Assembly (NCBI GenBank): GCA_034927815.1
Contig: JAYFPK010000017.1
Coordinates: 39,861 to 103,860, forward strand
Direction of reading: 5' to 3'
Length of the DNA: 64,000 nucleotides
Source of the DNA: Limiplasma sp034927815
GTDB taxonomy: Bacteria; Bacillota; Clostridia; Christensenellales; Aristaeellaceae
Made by a program: the position numbers and the translations under genes. Below are positions 50,770-59,873 of this stretch, in pieces (position 1 is the first letter of the stretch; each line of letters opens with the position of its first letter). The notes beneath the pieces were generated by a model. That model ran no database searches, was not told where the DNA came from, and saw only the letters and a list, made by a program, of their open reading frames with translations.

Positions 50770-51390
50770 TTACATTTCGCCTTTTCCCTGCCCGGCCACT
50801 TCTTTCCAGCCAATGGCGACACCGCTGACCAGCTCCGATTGCTGCCAGGATACCTGCTGGAATCCGGCCTTTTTCATCAGCCGCAGGATCTCGCTTTTTC
50901 CCTGGGTCCAAGGGGGCGCATGATCGTCCGCATCCCCCGCAAAAAATCCCACCACCTGGCGAAGGGGCGTTGGGCAATAGGGCGTGCCCAGCAAGAACTG
51001 TCCGCCGGGCTTTAGTACCCGGAGGATTTCTTTGAGGGTTTTCAGCCGGGATTCGTCAAAATTGCGCTCCTTGCGCATCATCACCGCGTCAAAGGAGCCC
51101 TCCCGCCAGGGAATGTCCTCGGCGCTGGCAAACACAATATCCGCCTGCTGCAAAAGGCTCCGGGACTGCTTCACCCGCTCCATGCTGGAGGAAATGCCGC
51201 AGACCTCGCATTCCATGTTCCGGTAAAGGTACTCCAGCATCAGGCCGTCCTTGGTGTTGGCGTCCAGCACCTTGTCCCCCGGGTCCAGCACCACCCAGCG
51301 AAGCATGCCGCGCTCCACGGCGGAGAGCTTTGTGCGCGCCAAAGGGGCCGTCTCCCGGTGAATTTCTTTGCTTTGAACCTTGGAGATCAT
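50770..51390 (-). CDS. Class I SAM-dependent methyltransferase
   Basis: The 206-residue protein has a methyltransferase fold: motif I-like region VVLDPGDKVLDANTKDGLMLEYLY near residue 38 (the usual GxGxG is weak: DANTKDG), FASAEDIPWREGSFDAVMM near 90, and LKEILRVLKPGGQFLLGTP near 120. The substrate is unknown; the family (UbiE/Methyltransf_11-like) covers small molecules. The ATG at 51390 has AAAGGAGG six bases upstream. Confidence 0.8.
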   Translation of the reverse strand: MISKVQSKEIHRETAPLARTKLSAVERGMLRWVVLDPGDKVLDANTKDGLMLEYLYRNMECEVCGISSSMERVKQSRSLLQQADIVFASAEDIPWREGSFDAVMMRKERNFDESRLKTLKEILRVLKPGGQFLLGTPYCPTPLRQVVGFFAGDADDHAPPWTQGKSEILRLMKKAGFQQVSWQQSELVSGVAIGWKEVAGQGKGEM

Positions 51391-51480
51391 ACAGCCCCTC
51401 CTTTGCAACGTGTCCCCGGACCTTTTATACTATATCACACTTTCGCAAAGAATGCACGTAGTTTTGTAACAATTTTCTGC

Positions 51481-53157
51481 CTATCCGAATTTTTCTTGTA
51501 ATAGGTACACCCTGGAAGCCTTTCCTACAAGCCATTTAACCAAGACCACATCAATGACGCACAGCAGGAAAAGAATTAACAAAATCGACAAAATTTGCCC
51601 CAGACCCAGGGCCATCAGCCCGAAAAACGCCGCCACCATCAGCCCTTCCAGCGCCATGGTCCCAAACATCCCATACATGCCGTTGAAGTTGCGCTTCACG
51701 GCCTCGGTTTCCGTCTTCCAGCCCAGGCGCGGGAAGTGCACATCCAGCAACAGGCCCAAAGCGCAGGACAACAGGGCGAAGGGAAGCGCGGCCGCCACGG
51801 CCAGGACGATCTGCATCCACAGGCTGGGGAGGAATACGCACAGGGTGATAGCCGTTAACAGCATGGCAGCCAAATTCACGCTCATGCCCATGTAAAGCTT
51901 TGCCAGGAGCTGGGTGCCGGCGGGTACGGGGATGATCTTGCTGAAATAACGCCTTTTCCCCTCCCTGGAGACCGCCGTAGCCACCGCGATGTTCATAAAG
52001 CACGTAAAGCAAAACAGCGCCAGGAAAATCAGGAAGAATACCCTGGGAGACAGGCTGCCCATCAGCCAGTCGGCGGCGGAAAGGCCCCCGCTGTACTCGC
52101 GCATGCTCATCATGACCGCCACGATCATGATCGGGAACATGATCAGGGACCCCAGGCAGTTGGTGGCATAGGCGGGCACGGTGATGATCTCCTTCATCTC
52201 CCGCAGATACAGCGCGCCTAAGGGCGAATGCACCCCAACGCCCTGCTTCCTCTTCTTCCCATGGGCATTGAGCCGCGCCACCGCTTCGCTTTGTTTGATG
52301 GCCAAACGCTGGTATTTTCCGCCCAGAACCATCACCACCAAAAGCACCGCCCCGGAGGAAACCGCCGCAAACAGCACGCCGTTGGCCCAAGCGGCGCCGC
52401 CGGTTTGGATCAGCGCGTTGCACAGCCATCCGATGGGTGGGAAAGCCCGCACAAACCAATCCACCAGCACACCTTGCTTCATCACCACTGCCACGATGAT
52501 TTTGCCCAAATCCTCCTCGATGCCGGCGTTCATGGAAAGGCTCATTTGGAACGCCACGATCAACCCCACAAAAAGGATGGTCACTACGGTGGTCACGCCT
52601 TCCCGGCGCTTCCACAGGGCGGAAATCCGGATCAGCACAAAGGAGAGGAGGGCCACCAGCGCCATAGCGATCATGGGCAGAAACGGCGTAAAAAGAACGG
52701 CTTTCAGGTAGTACAGGAAGCCCGCCCCCGTGTGGATGCCATACAGAATCACCACCGGAAGGCAAAGGAGCAAGGCGGACACAGCCTCTCCCAGAGCGAT
52801 GAGGATCAGCTTATCCGCCAAAAGCCCCCTGGAGGAAATGGGCAGCGCGCTCACCAGCTCGATGTCCTTGGAGAAAAACAGGGTGTTGAAAACCATGTAA
52901 AAGCTGAGGAACAGCGTGATGAACACGCACAGCAAGAAGGCCACTGCCAGGGCCCCGCCCGCTTGCCCAATGACCACGAATCCCTGAAACACAAAATACT
53001 CCAGGGCCACCACCATGCCGTAGAGCACCAGCGCCAAAACGGCAAAGCCAAACACCGCGAAGGCCGACTTCACCTTGCCGCTTCCCTTCCCCGCACTGGC
53101 TCCGGGCCCCAGGGCCAGCAAGCGGTCTTTGATCAGCAGCCGCAGATAGGCAAGCAT
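51481..53157 (-). CDS. ABC-2 type transporter permease
   Basis: The 558-residue membrane protein has about twelve hydrophobic segments and no nucleotide-binding motif. The N-terminus is basic, and a central polar loop (GGKYQRLAIKQSEAVARLNAHG) separates two halves. It is encoded directly after the ATPase gene, one base apart, as an exporter pair of the kind that handles lipids, peptides or drugs. The substrate is unknown. Confidence 0.82.
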   Translation of the reverse strand: MLAYLRLLIKDRLLALGPGASAGKGSGKVKSAFAVFGFAVLALVLYGMVVALEYFVFQGFVVIGQAGGALAVAFLLCVFITLFLSFYMVFNTLFFSKDIELVSALPISSRGLLADKLILIALGEAVSALLLCLPVVILYGIHTGAGFLYYLKAVLFTPFLPMIAMALVALLSFVLIRISALWKRREGVTTVVTILFVGLIVAFQMSLSMNAGIEEDLGKIIVAVVMKQGVLVDWFVRAFPPIGWLCNALIQTGGAAWANGVLFAAVSSGAVLLVVMVLGGKYQRLAIKQSEAVARLNAHGKKRKQGVGVHSPLGALYLREMKEIITVPAYATNCLGSLIMFPIMIVAVMMSMREYSGGLSAADWLMGSLSPRVFFLIFLALFCFTCFMNIAVATAVSREGKRRYFSKIIPVPAGTQLLAKLYMGMSVNLAAMLLTAITLCVFLPSLWMQIVLAVAAALPFALLSCALGLLLDVHFPRLGWKTETEAVKRNFNGMYGMFGTMALEGLMVAAFFGLMALGLGQILSILLILFLLCVIDVVLVKWLVGKASRVYLLQEKFG

Positions 53158-53158
53158 A

Positions 53159-53890
53159 TTACGCCTCCTCCTGCTGGGTCAGCTCCAGGAACAGCGCCTC
53201 CAAGGTGCTGTCCTTTTCCGCTCCCTTCAGCTCTTCCAGGGTCCCCTTGGCAATCAGCTTCCCATGCTGGATGATGCCGATTTCATCACAAAGCCGCTCC
53301 GCCACATCCAATACGTGGGTGGAGAAAAATACCGACCGGCCTTCCTTGCAATGGGTCTTCATCTCCTCCTTGAGCACGTGCATGCTTTTGGGGTCCAGCC
53401 CGGTCATAGGCTCATCCAAAACCCAAATGCTGGGCTGATGAATCAGCGCGCCGGTGATGGAGAGCTTTTGCTTCATGCCGTGGGAATAGCTGCGAATCTG
53501 CTGGTAGGCCGCGCGCTCCAGCTCAAAGAGCGCCAGGTACTTTTCAATGTGCTCCTTGCGCCGCGCGGCGCTCACGCCATAGATATCCGCCAGGAAGCGC
53601 AGGTAGTCCATGCCCGTCAAGCGGTCGTACATTTCAAAGCTGTCGGGCACATACCCAAAGGTGCGCTTGGCCTGGAGGGGATTTTGCGCCATATCGATGC
53701 CCTCCAGCAAAATCCGGCCCCCATCCGGCTGCAAAATACCCGTCATCAGCTTGATGGTGGTGGTTTTCCCCGCGCCGTTGGGGCCGATAAAGCCAAACAC
53801 CTTGCCGTCGCCGATCTCCAGGTTCAGGTCGTCCACGGCCTTCACCTGGCCGCCCGCATAGGTCTTTTGCACGTTTTCAAAACGAATCAT
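53159..53890 (-). CDS. ABC transporter ATPase (exporter type)
   Basis: The 243-residue ATPase has Walker A GPNGAGKTT near residue 39, a signature-like SYSHGMKQKLS, Walker B IWVLDEPMTGLD and switch histidine in FFSTHVLD. CcmA/NatA-type ATPases pair with ABC-2 permeases such as the next gene. The ATG at 53890 has GGAGG upstream; a TTG at 53905 would add five residues. Confidence 0.93.
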   Translation of the reverse strand: MIRFENVQKTYAGGQVKAVDDLNLEIGDGKVFGFIGPNGAGKTTTIKLMTGILQPDGGRILLEGIDMAQNPLQAKRTFGYVPDSFEMYDRLTGMDYLRFLADIYGVSAARRKEHIEKYLALFELERAAYQQIRSYSHGMKQKLSITGALIHQPSIWVLDEPMTGLDPKSMHVLKEEMKTHCKEGRSVFFSTHVLDVAERLCDEIGIIQHGKLIAKGTLEELKGAEKDSTLEALFLELTQQEEA

Positions 53891-54253
53891 CGCGCTTTCC
53901 TCCAAGCTCTCGTCCTTAGCCGTTTTCCACTATGAAATATCATAGCGTAAATTTTCGCAAAAAGGAAGCGGAAAGTCTGCTTTTGGGGGTAAATGTGGCA
54001 AAGAAGGAAGCATCCTCAGAGAAACACCCGTTGATTGTGAATTATTCTTAATTAAAATAGGTAAGAGCGGTTTTTATTCCAGAGGGATAGATGGCTTTTC
54101 CCCCGATCCCCGGGAGAATTTTTCAGGACGGTAAGGAACCGAATGCGGTAGAGGCCGGTGGATTGCCGGTCCCCTACTTTTCATCTATAGCCGCCAGGGC
54201 CTTATCCTGAAACCTGTATGGGCATGGAAGTGTCATGACGAAGTGATGGCGCT

Positions 54254-54441
54254 TCATAGGGAAACTTCGGCGCTCAATATCCCAAAAAAATTCTCCACTG
54301 CCGTCGCATCCAGGCCGTTACGATATCCTTGCGGGGGATTTATCCTGGCTAAGGGTTTCGGCCTTACAAGGTTACTCCCAGTCTTTCCAAAGGATATTGC
54401 CAGCCCCCATTCAAATGTAAAAGTAAGCCTATCCCAGCAGG
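54254..54441 (-). pseudogene. Decayed IS3-family transposase (OrfB) fragment
   Basis: Two minus-strand pieces in different frames resemble the C-terminal part of IS3/IS150-type transposases. The first (54364-54441) reads LLLHLNGGWQYP, like LHSDxGWQYQ; the second (ending 54254) reads GYRNGLDATAVENFFGIL, like RKGNCLDNAVMENFFGIL with the catalytic DDE glutamate in ENFFG. A frameshift separates them, the downstream end is lost and no inverted repeats were recognised. It is a relic, not an active element. Confidence 0.55.
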
Positions 54442-54701
54442 TAGTTCGCGAAAAGTTGGTCCAGCGTTTCCAGTATAGGCGAAAGCTGAGGGCCTGGGCT
54501 GATGGTATTGCTAACGGTATTCCCAGCGGCCTTCTGATAGCCCAAGCCCTGCGCACTGCTTCTATGATCTGTTGTTTCAATTTCCATGGATAGCTTCACC
54601 TTTTAGGCATTCAAATGCATGTCTTTCCTGATTGATAGATAGTTTATCATGTGGCCTCATTAGGGGAACGCTTCGCCCAGAGGCGGTTTCCTGTTGCATC
54701 A

Positions 54702-54736
54702 GGTCATGCCTGCCGGATCAGCCAGCGGGCATGACC
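54702..54736. repeat. Inverted repeat upstream of the second sugar island
   Basis: GGTCATGCC (54702-54710) and GGCATGACC (54728-54736) form a perfect 9-bp stem. No U tract follows on either strand, so a regulatory site or a relic terminator are both possible. It ends about 60 bases before the -35 box of the next operon. Confidence 0.45.
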
Positions 54737-54794
54737 CGGTACAGCACTTCGCACAAAAACTATGGCATATTTTTTGAATATTTCTGTCAAAGGA

Positions 54795-54823
54795 TTGACA
54801 GGCACCCCCTCAGGGTATATACT
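54795..54823 (+). promoter_or_regulatory. Promoter of the second sugar transporter operon
   Basis: TTGACA (54795-54800) and TATACT (54818-54823) are 17 bases apart, about 40 bases before the binding-protein start. Confidence 0.8.
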
Positions 54824-54860
54824 TTTTTTACCAACATAATTGCATAAGGAGGACTGCCAC

Positions 54861-56102
54861 ATGAAAAAACTGGTTGCCATCGGTTTGTTTCTCGTGATGC
54901 TCCTGGGCATAGCCAGCGCGCTGGCCGATATCATCATCTGCCAAAACAAGGTGGAAATTGATGCGGCTTTGCAAGAATACGCCAAGGACTATGCCGCAAG
55001 GACCGGGGTGGGCGTGAAGGTCATCACCGGCGGCGGGAGCACGGACTACAACACCGTTTTGAAGGCGGAAATTGCCTCCGGCTCCATGCCCGATCTCTTC
55101 GTCATCGAAGGCCCCACCCACTACGACCTGTATAAGGAGTACATCGCTCCCATGGACGGCGCGGAGTGGGCGCAGTACACCGACGCCGCCTACCTGGGCG
55201 CGGACGGCGAGGTGGTGGGCTTCCCCGTGGCCGTGGAGGGCTATGGCATGGCCTACAACGCGGGCATCCTGGAAAAGGCGGGCATCGACCCCGCTACCCT
55301 CACCAATGTCAACGCCTACCGGGCGGCCTTTGAAAAGCTGGACTCCATGAAGGAGGAGCTGGGCCTGGACGCCGTGGTGTCCATGGTGGCGGGCGTGGTG
55401 CCCGGCATGACCTGGGTCACGGGCTTGCACAGCTTCAACGTGTACCTAACCGCTGGGCTGGACCGCAACGATACCTCCATCATCGACCAGGTGCTGGCGG
55501 GCCAGGTGGACCCGGAGCGCTTCCACGCCTACTGTGAATACGTAGACCTGATCTTCCGTTACAGCGACAAGGAGATCCTCACCACCGGCACCCAGGATAT
55601 GCAATTGGCCGCCTTTGCCAACCAAAAGACCGCCTTCTACCATCAGGGCAACTGGATGGATCCCAGCCTGGTGGCGCTGAACGTGGATTTTGACATCGCC
55701 TACGCGCCCCACGCCTTCCTGGAGGCCGACACCGACGGCATTTTGGTGAATCCCCCCAGCTGGTATGTGATCAACTCCAAAACCGGCAACGCCGAGGAGG
55801 CGCTGGCCTTCCTCAACGCCCTGGCCACCACTCCGGAAGGCCATGACTACATGGTGAACAAGGCCGCCATGGTGCCCGCCTTCACCAATGTGGAGATTCA
55901 GCCCGCCACGCCCCTTTCCAAGTCCGTGATGGAATGGAACGCCGCGGGCAAGACCTACAGCTGGCAGCAATACAAGCTGCCCGACGGCTTCGGCATGGGC
56001 ACCCTGGGCGGAATCTATGACCTGTTCGCCTCCGGCGCCATCGATCTTCCCACCTTTGAAACCATGATGATCGAAGCCATTGCGACCATCCCCACGCTGT
56101 GA
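54861..56102 (+). CDS. Extracellular sugar-binding protein, family 1
   Basis: The 413-residue protein has a signal peptide (KKLVAIGLFLVMLLGIASALA) and a type 2 binding-protein fold (GVKVITGGGSTDYNTVLKAEIASG; MPDLFVIEG near residue 75; GYGMAYNAGILEKAGIDPATL near 130). It feeds the two permeases downstream. ATAAGGAGGAC lies before the ATG. A long GC-rich hairpin follows the gene. The ligand is likely a carbohydrate or polyol processed by the kinase/isomerase operon at 59301-63500; this is inferred. Confidence 0.9.
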   Translation: MKKLVAIGLFLVMLLGIASALADIIICQNKVEIDAALQEYAKDYAARTGVGVKVITGGGSTDYNTVLKAEIASGSMPDLFVIEGPTHYDLYKEYIAPMDGAEWAQYTDAAYLGADGEVVGFPVAVEGYGMAYNAGILEKAGIDPATLTNVNAYRAAFEKLDSMKEELGLDAVVSMVAGVVPGMTWVTGLHSFNVYLTAGLDRNDTSIIDQVLAGQVDPERFHAYCEYVDLIFRYSDKEILTTGTQDMQLAAFANQKTAFYHQGNWMDPSLVALNVDFDIAYAPHAFLEADTDGILVNPPSWYVINSKTGNAEEALAFLNALATTPEGHDYMVNKAAMVPAFTNVEIQPATPLSKSVMEWNAAGKTYSWQQYKLPDGFGMGTLGGIYDLFASGAIDLPTFETMMIEAIATIPTL

Positions 56103-56134
56103 GGGCCGCAGCGGAAACCATGAGCCGGTAAGCC

Positions 56135-56185
56135 AGAAGGAGAAGGGGTTGCGCATAGGGCCATGTCCCTTTGGGCGCTCCTTCT
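56135..56185 (+). terminator. Hairpin after the binding-protein gene
   Basis: AGAAGGAG (56135-56142) pairs with CTCCTTCT (56178-56185), with inner pairing of AGGG..CCCT. It lies between the binding-protein and permease genes and probably attenuates or protects the message. Confidence 0.55.
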
Positions 56186-56229
56186 CCTTTCCCAAACACG
56201 GGCGCTTCGCGTGAAGGGAGTGGAGGGTT

Positions 56230-57147
56230 TTGGTACAACGCAGGGGGTTGACCAGCCGGGGCAAACGCAGGCTGACGGAGGCGCTGTTTTTGTTTCCAAC
56301 GCTGTTCGCTTTTTTGATGATCATCGTGATTCCCTTTGTTTTGGGTATTTATTATTCCTTTACCGATTGGGACGGCCTGCGTACTTTGGTGAGCTTTGTG
56401 GGGCTGAAAAACTATGAGGCCATCTTCCGGGAGCCCGCATTTCTGCACTCCGCCCTTGTGACGCTGCAATATACCGTGCTAAATGTGGCGATGGTCAACG
56501 TCGTGTCCTTTCTGCTGTCGCTGCTGGTCACCAGCCAGGTCCGGGGGCGCAACCTCTACCGCGCTGGCTTCTTCATTCCCAATTTGATCGGCGGCATTGT
56601 GCTGGGCTCCATCTGGCAGTTCATCTTCAACAGCACGCTGCCCTCTTTGGGCAAATCCCTGGGCATCGCGGCCCTTTCCACCTCCTTGATCGCCAACAGA
56701 AGCACCGTGATTCTGGCCCTGTCCATTGTGAGCACATGGCAATACGCGGGCTACATCATGATGATCTACGTGGCGGCCATTCAGGGAATCCCCCAGGGCA
56801 TCCTGGAGGCGGCCCAGGTGGACGGCGCGGGCTACGGCACCCGCATCCGCCGGATTCTCATTCCCATGATGGCAAACGCCTTCACCATATCGCTGTTTTT
56901 GACCCTCATCAACTCCCTGAAAATGTTCGATATCAACGTGGCTTTAACCAACGGCGGACCCTCGGGGCTGTTCATGGGCAAGGCCATCAACATGTCGGAA
57001 TTTTTGGCGATGAATATCTACAATACGGCCTTTAAATATGCCCGCATGGCGGAAGGGCAGGCCAAAGCGGTGATCTTCTTCCTGGCCCTGGTGATCATCT
57101 CCTTCTTCCAGGTATCCTACAACAAGAGCAAGGAGGTGGAGATGTAA
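56230..57147 (+). CDS. Sugar ABC transporter permease, MalF/UgpA-like
   Basis: The 305-residue permease has six hydrophobic segments and the EAA loop near residue 195 (ILEAAQVDGAGYGTRIRRILIPMMANA). TTG at 56230 is the likely start, with GGGAGTGGAGGG upstream. The stop overlaps the next start (TAATG). No ATPase gene is in the operon. Confidence 0.9.
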   Translation: MVQRRGLTSRGKRRLTEALFLFPTLFAFLMIIVIPFVLGIYYSFTDWDGLRTLVSFVGLKNYEAIFREPAFLHSALVTLQYTVLNVAMVNVVSFLLSLLVTSQVRGRNLYRAGFFIPNLIGGIVLGSIWQFIFNSTLPSLGKSLGIAALSTSLIANRSTVILALSIVSTWQYAGYIMMIYVAAIQGIPQGILEAAQVDGAGYGTRIRRILIPMMANAFTISLFLTLINSLKMFDINVALTNGGPSGLFMGKAINMSEFLAMNIYNTAFKYARMAEGQAKAVIFFLALVIISFFQVSYNKSKEVEM

Positions 57148-58046
57148 TGGCGCAAACGCTGGAAGCCCGGCAAGCCATGGGCAAGGCCCGGCGCGGCGCG
57201 GCAGGCCGCCGGGCGCTGCTGGAAGCGGCCGCCATCTTGCTGTTTATCCTGTTCATGATTCCCTTTGCCATTGTGCTGCTCAACGCCATGCGCACCAATG
57301 GGGAGATCATCAACCAATCGGTGGGCCTGCCCCAAAACCCCGCGGTATTGGTTGACAACGTGGTCACCGTATGGAACAACCCCACCTTCTCCTTCCTGAA
57401 CGCGTTCTTCGACTCGGTGATCATCACAGTATTTTCCCTGGCGATCATCTCCCTGCTCTCCGCCATGACGGCCTGGGTTCTGGTGCGCAACAAGACCCGG
57501 TGGTCCACGGTCCTTTTCATGATGTTTGTGTCCGCCATGGTCATTCCCTTTCAAGTGCTGATGTTCCCCCTGATCTCCTGGTTCAGGACCCTCGGGGACG
57601 CAACGGGCATCCAGCTTTTGCGCACCCATGGAGGCATGATTTTCGCCTACCTGGGCTTCGGGGAATCCATGACGATCTTCATCTTCCACGGCTTCATCAA
57701 AAATGTTCCCCTGGAATTGGAGGAGGCGGCGGATATCGACGGCTGCTCCCGGGCGGGTACCTTCTTTCGCATTGTGCTGCCACTTTTGCAGTCGGTCTTT
57801 GTGACCGTGCTGGTGCTCAACGGCCTGTGGATTTGGAACGATTACCTGCTGCCCCTGCTGGTGCTGGGCACCAACAGCGCCGTGCGCACCATTCCCCTGG
57901 CGGTGCAGGGCTTTATCGGCTCCTTTGTGAAGCAGTGGAATCTGATCATGGTTTCCACCATGCTTGCCATGATCCCCATCATCGTCATCTACCTTTTCGC
58001 CCAAAAGTACATCGTCAAGGGATTGGTGGAGGGCGCCATCAAATAA
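57147..58046 (+). CDS. Sugar ABC transporter permease, MalG/UgpE-like
   Basis: The 299-residue permease has six hydrophobic segments and an EAA loop near residue 190 (LELEEAADIDGCSRAGTFFRIVLPLLQS). It pairs with the preceding permease. AAGGAGGTGGAG precedes the ATG, inside the previous gene. Confidence 0.9.
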   Translation: MAQTLEARQAMGKARRGAAGRRALLEAAAILLFILFMIPFAIVLLNAMRTNGEIINQSVGLPQNPAVLVDNVVTVWNNPTFSFLNAFFDSVIITVFSLAIISLLSAMTAWVLVRNKTRWSTVLFMMFVSAMVIPFQVLMFPLISWFRTLGDATGIQLLRTHGGMIFAYLGFGESMTIFIFHGFIKNVPLELEEAADIDGCSRAGTFFRIVLPLLQSVFVTVLVLNGLWIWNDYLLPLLVLGTNSAVRTIPLAVQGFIGSFVKQWNLIMVSTMLAMIPIIVIYLFAQKYIVKGLVEGAIK

Positions 58047-58116
58047 GCCCGGCGGGGCCGCACCGGGACCCAATGCGGCCCCGCAAAACAGTACAAAAAA
58101 CCAAAGGGGGCCTGAC

Positions 58117-59226
58117 ATGGCTTCACCGATTCAAGACCGCAGCAACGCCTGGGCCGTTTACGGCACGGACTACCTGAACATGGCGCGGCGCATTCTGGAG
58201 GCCGCGGACGTAGCGTCCCGCATTCCCTCCAAGGACGCCCGCATTGCCCTGAAACCCAATTTGGTCCTGGCCGCTCCGGCGGACCGGGGCGCTACCACCC
58301 ACCCGGAGTTGGTGGCCGGGGCCATCGAGTATCTGCAGGACAACGGCTTTTACAACCTGGTCATTGCTGAGGGCTCCTGGGTGGGAGAGCGTACCCCCAG
58401 GGCCTTCCAGGTTTGCGGGTATGAAGCCCTCCGCAGCCGTTACAAGGTGGAACTGCTGGATACCCAGCGGGAAAAAAGCTATCCCCTGGATTGCGCGGGG
58501 CTGTCTCTGAACGTGTGCGTCTGCACGGCTTCCTTTGACTACCTGATCAACTTTCCTGTGCTCAAGGGCCATTGTCAAACCACGATCACCTGCGCGTTAA
58601 AAAACCTCAAGGGCCTCATCCCCGACAGTGAAAAGCGCCGCTTCCACACCATGGGCCTGATGAAGCCCATCGCCCACCTTGGCGCTGGGCTCCGGCAGGA
58701 CTTCATTTTGGTGGACGCCCTCTGCGGCGATCTGGACTTTGAGGAGGGCGGCAACCCGGTGCGCCGGGATCAGGCGCTGGGCTTTTTGGACCCGGTGTTG
58801 TGCGACGCCTACGCCTGCGAAATGCTGGGGTATGACACCCGCGACGTTCCCTACATCGGCCTGGCGGAAAAGCTGGGGGTTGGCAGCGGGGACACCGCAA
58901 CGCTGCGTCTCACCGCCCTGAACGAGCCTTCCGCAACCCCAGTCTCCCAGCCCACCCGCCGGGTACAGGCCCTGGCCCGCCACATTCAGGCCAAAGACGC
59001 CTGTAGCGCATGCTACGGCAACCTGATCCACGCCTTGAAGCGGCTGGAGGAGGAGGGCCAGCTGGACCGGCTCCCGGACCCGGTCTGCATCGGCCAGGGG
59101 TTCAAGGGCTGCCCGGGGGACTTGGGCGTAGGGGCCTGCTGCACAGGCTTTTCCCACACCGTGCCCGGCTGCCCGCCCACCGCCTCCGCCATGTACCGGC
59201 TGCTAACGGAGCGGCTGGGGCGGTAG
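58117..59226 (+). CDS. DUF362 protein with C-terminal cysteine cluster
   Basis: The 369-residue protein has the DUF362 pattern (IALKPNLVLAAPADRGATTHPELVAGAIEYL near residue 45; VLKGHCQTTITCALKNLKGLIP near 155; MGLMKPIAHLG). The C-terminus has cysteines in CSACYGNL and GCPGDLGVGACCTG, which could bind an Fe-S cluster. The role of DUF362 proteins is unknown; some have ferredoxin domains. It follows the permeases in the transporter operon, suggesting a part in processing the same substrate. Confidence 0.8.
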   Translation: MASPIQDRSNAWAVYGTDYLNMARRILEAADVASRIPSKDARIALKPNLVLAAPADRGATTHPELVAGAIEYLQDNGFYNLVIAEGSWVGERTPRAFQVCGYEALRSRYKVELLDTQREKSYPLDCAGLSLNVCVCTASFDYLINFPVLKGHCQTTITCALKNLKGLIPDSEKRRFHTMGLMKPIAHLGAGLRQDFILVDALCGDLDFEEGGNPVRRDQALGFLDPVLCDAYACEMLGYDTRDVPYIGLAEKLGVGSGDTATLRLTALNEPSATPVSQPTRRVQALARHIQAKDACSACYGNLIHALKRLEEEGQLDRLPDPVCIGQGFKGCPGDLGVGACCTGFSHTVPGCPPTASAMYRLLTERLGR

Positions 59227-59288
59227 GGGGATGGACGCTGCTTCCTTTTGAAGGAAAAAATACCGGGCGCAAGATCGCTGGACGCAAA

Positions 59289-59325
59289 GAAGCGGCACGC
59301 TTACTCGAGGTTTGCGTGCCGCTTC
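59289..59325. terminator. Convergent terminator overlapping the 3' end of the hexuloisomerase gene
   Basis: GAAGCGGCACGC (59289-59300) pairs with GCGTGCCGCTTC (59314-59325) in a 12-bp stem. The right arm lies within the last codons of the leftward gene and the loop contains its stop. It can also end transcription of the rightward DUF362 operon. Confidence 0.7.
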
Positions 59326-59849
59326 AACATGCTGGCGGAATCCTCTCCCAAAGCGCGCATGAGCCTCAGCACCAGGGCATCCAATACAACGCCCGCGCTC
59401 TGTTCAAACAGGGTTCCCATTGGCTGCGCCGAAGCCACCTCCCCCGGAAGCTTCCCCTTTGTAGGCGCTTTGATCAAAATGCGCCCGTGGGCCATGCGGG
59501 CCAGCTGGGAATCCTCCACGCTGGTAATCACCAACAGCTTCGCCCCTGCGGCAGCGGCCCTTTGGGCGTGGTATACCAGGGTCCTGGAAGCGCCGGAAGC
59601 GCTGCAAACGACCAGCAGGTCCCGGTGGGTAATGGCCCGTGCCGTCAAATCCCCCACGATACAGGCCCGACGCCCCAGGTGCTCCAGCCTCATTCCAAAC
59701 CCTTTCACCTGCAAGCCGCTGCGCCCAAACCCATCCACAAACACCGTATCTGCCGCCAGAATCAGGGAGGCAGCATCCTCCACCTCCCGCTCCTCCACGC
59801 TCTGGGCTGCCCGGCTGATTTCGCCGATAATCATGGCGGCGTCTTCCAT
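59301..59849 (-). CDS. hxlB: 6-phospho-3-hexuloisomerase
   Basis: The 182-residue SIS-domain enzyme interconverts 3-hexulose-6-phosphate and fructose-6-phosphate (ribulose monophosphate pathway). The pattern is full-length PHI: VFVDGFGRSGLQVKGFGMRLEHLG near residue 36, CSASGASRTLVYHAQRAAAAGAKLLVIT, PMGTLFEQSAGVVLDALVL and the C-terminal KRHANLE. GGAGGAG precedes the ATG. It acts on the product of the hxlA-type gene in the same operon. Confidence 0.92.
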   Translation of the reverse strand: MEDAAMIIGEISRAAQSVEEREVEDAASLILAADTVFVDGFGRSGLQVKGFGMRLEHLGRRACIVGDLTARAITHRDLLVVCSASGASRTLVYHAQRAAAAGAKLLVITSVEDSQLARMAHGRILIKAPTKGKLPGEVASAQPMGTLFEQSAGVVLDALVLRLMRALGEDSASMLKRHANLE

Positions 59850-59873
59850 AGCGGCTCTCTCCTCCCCTGTGCT

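Larger units (their letters stand above)
53891..54794. other. Intergenic stretch with a transposase remnant and few other features
   Basis: This region of about 900 bases has lower GC than its neighbours and no intact gene. It contains the IS3-type remnant at 54254-54441, an imperfect GC-rich hairpin near 54150-54175 and the inverted repeat at 54702-54736. Otherwise I see nothing. Confidence 0.6.
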
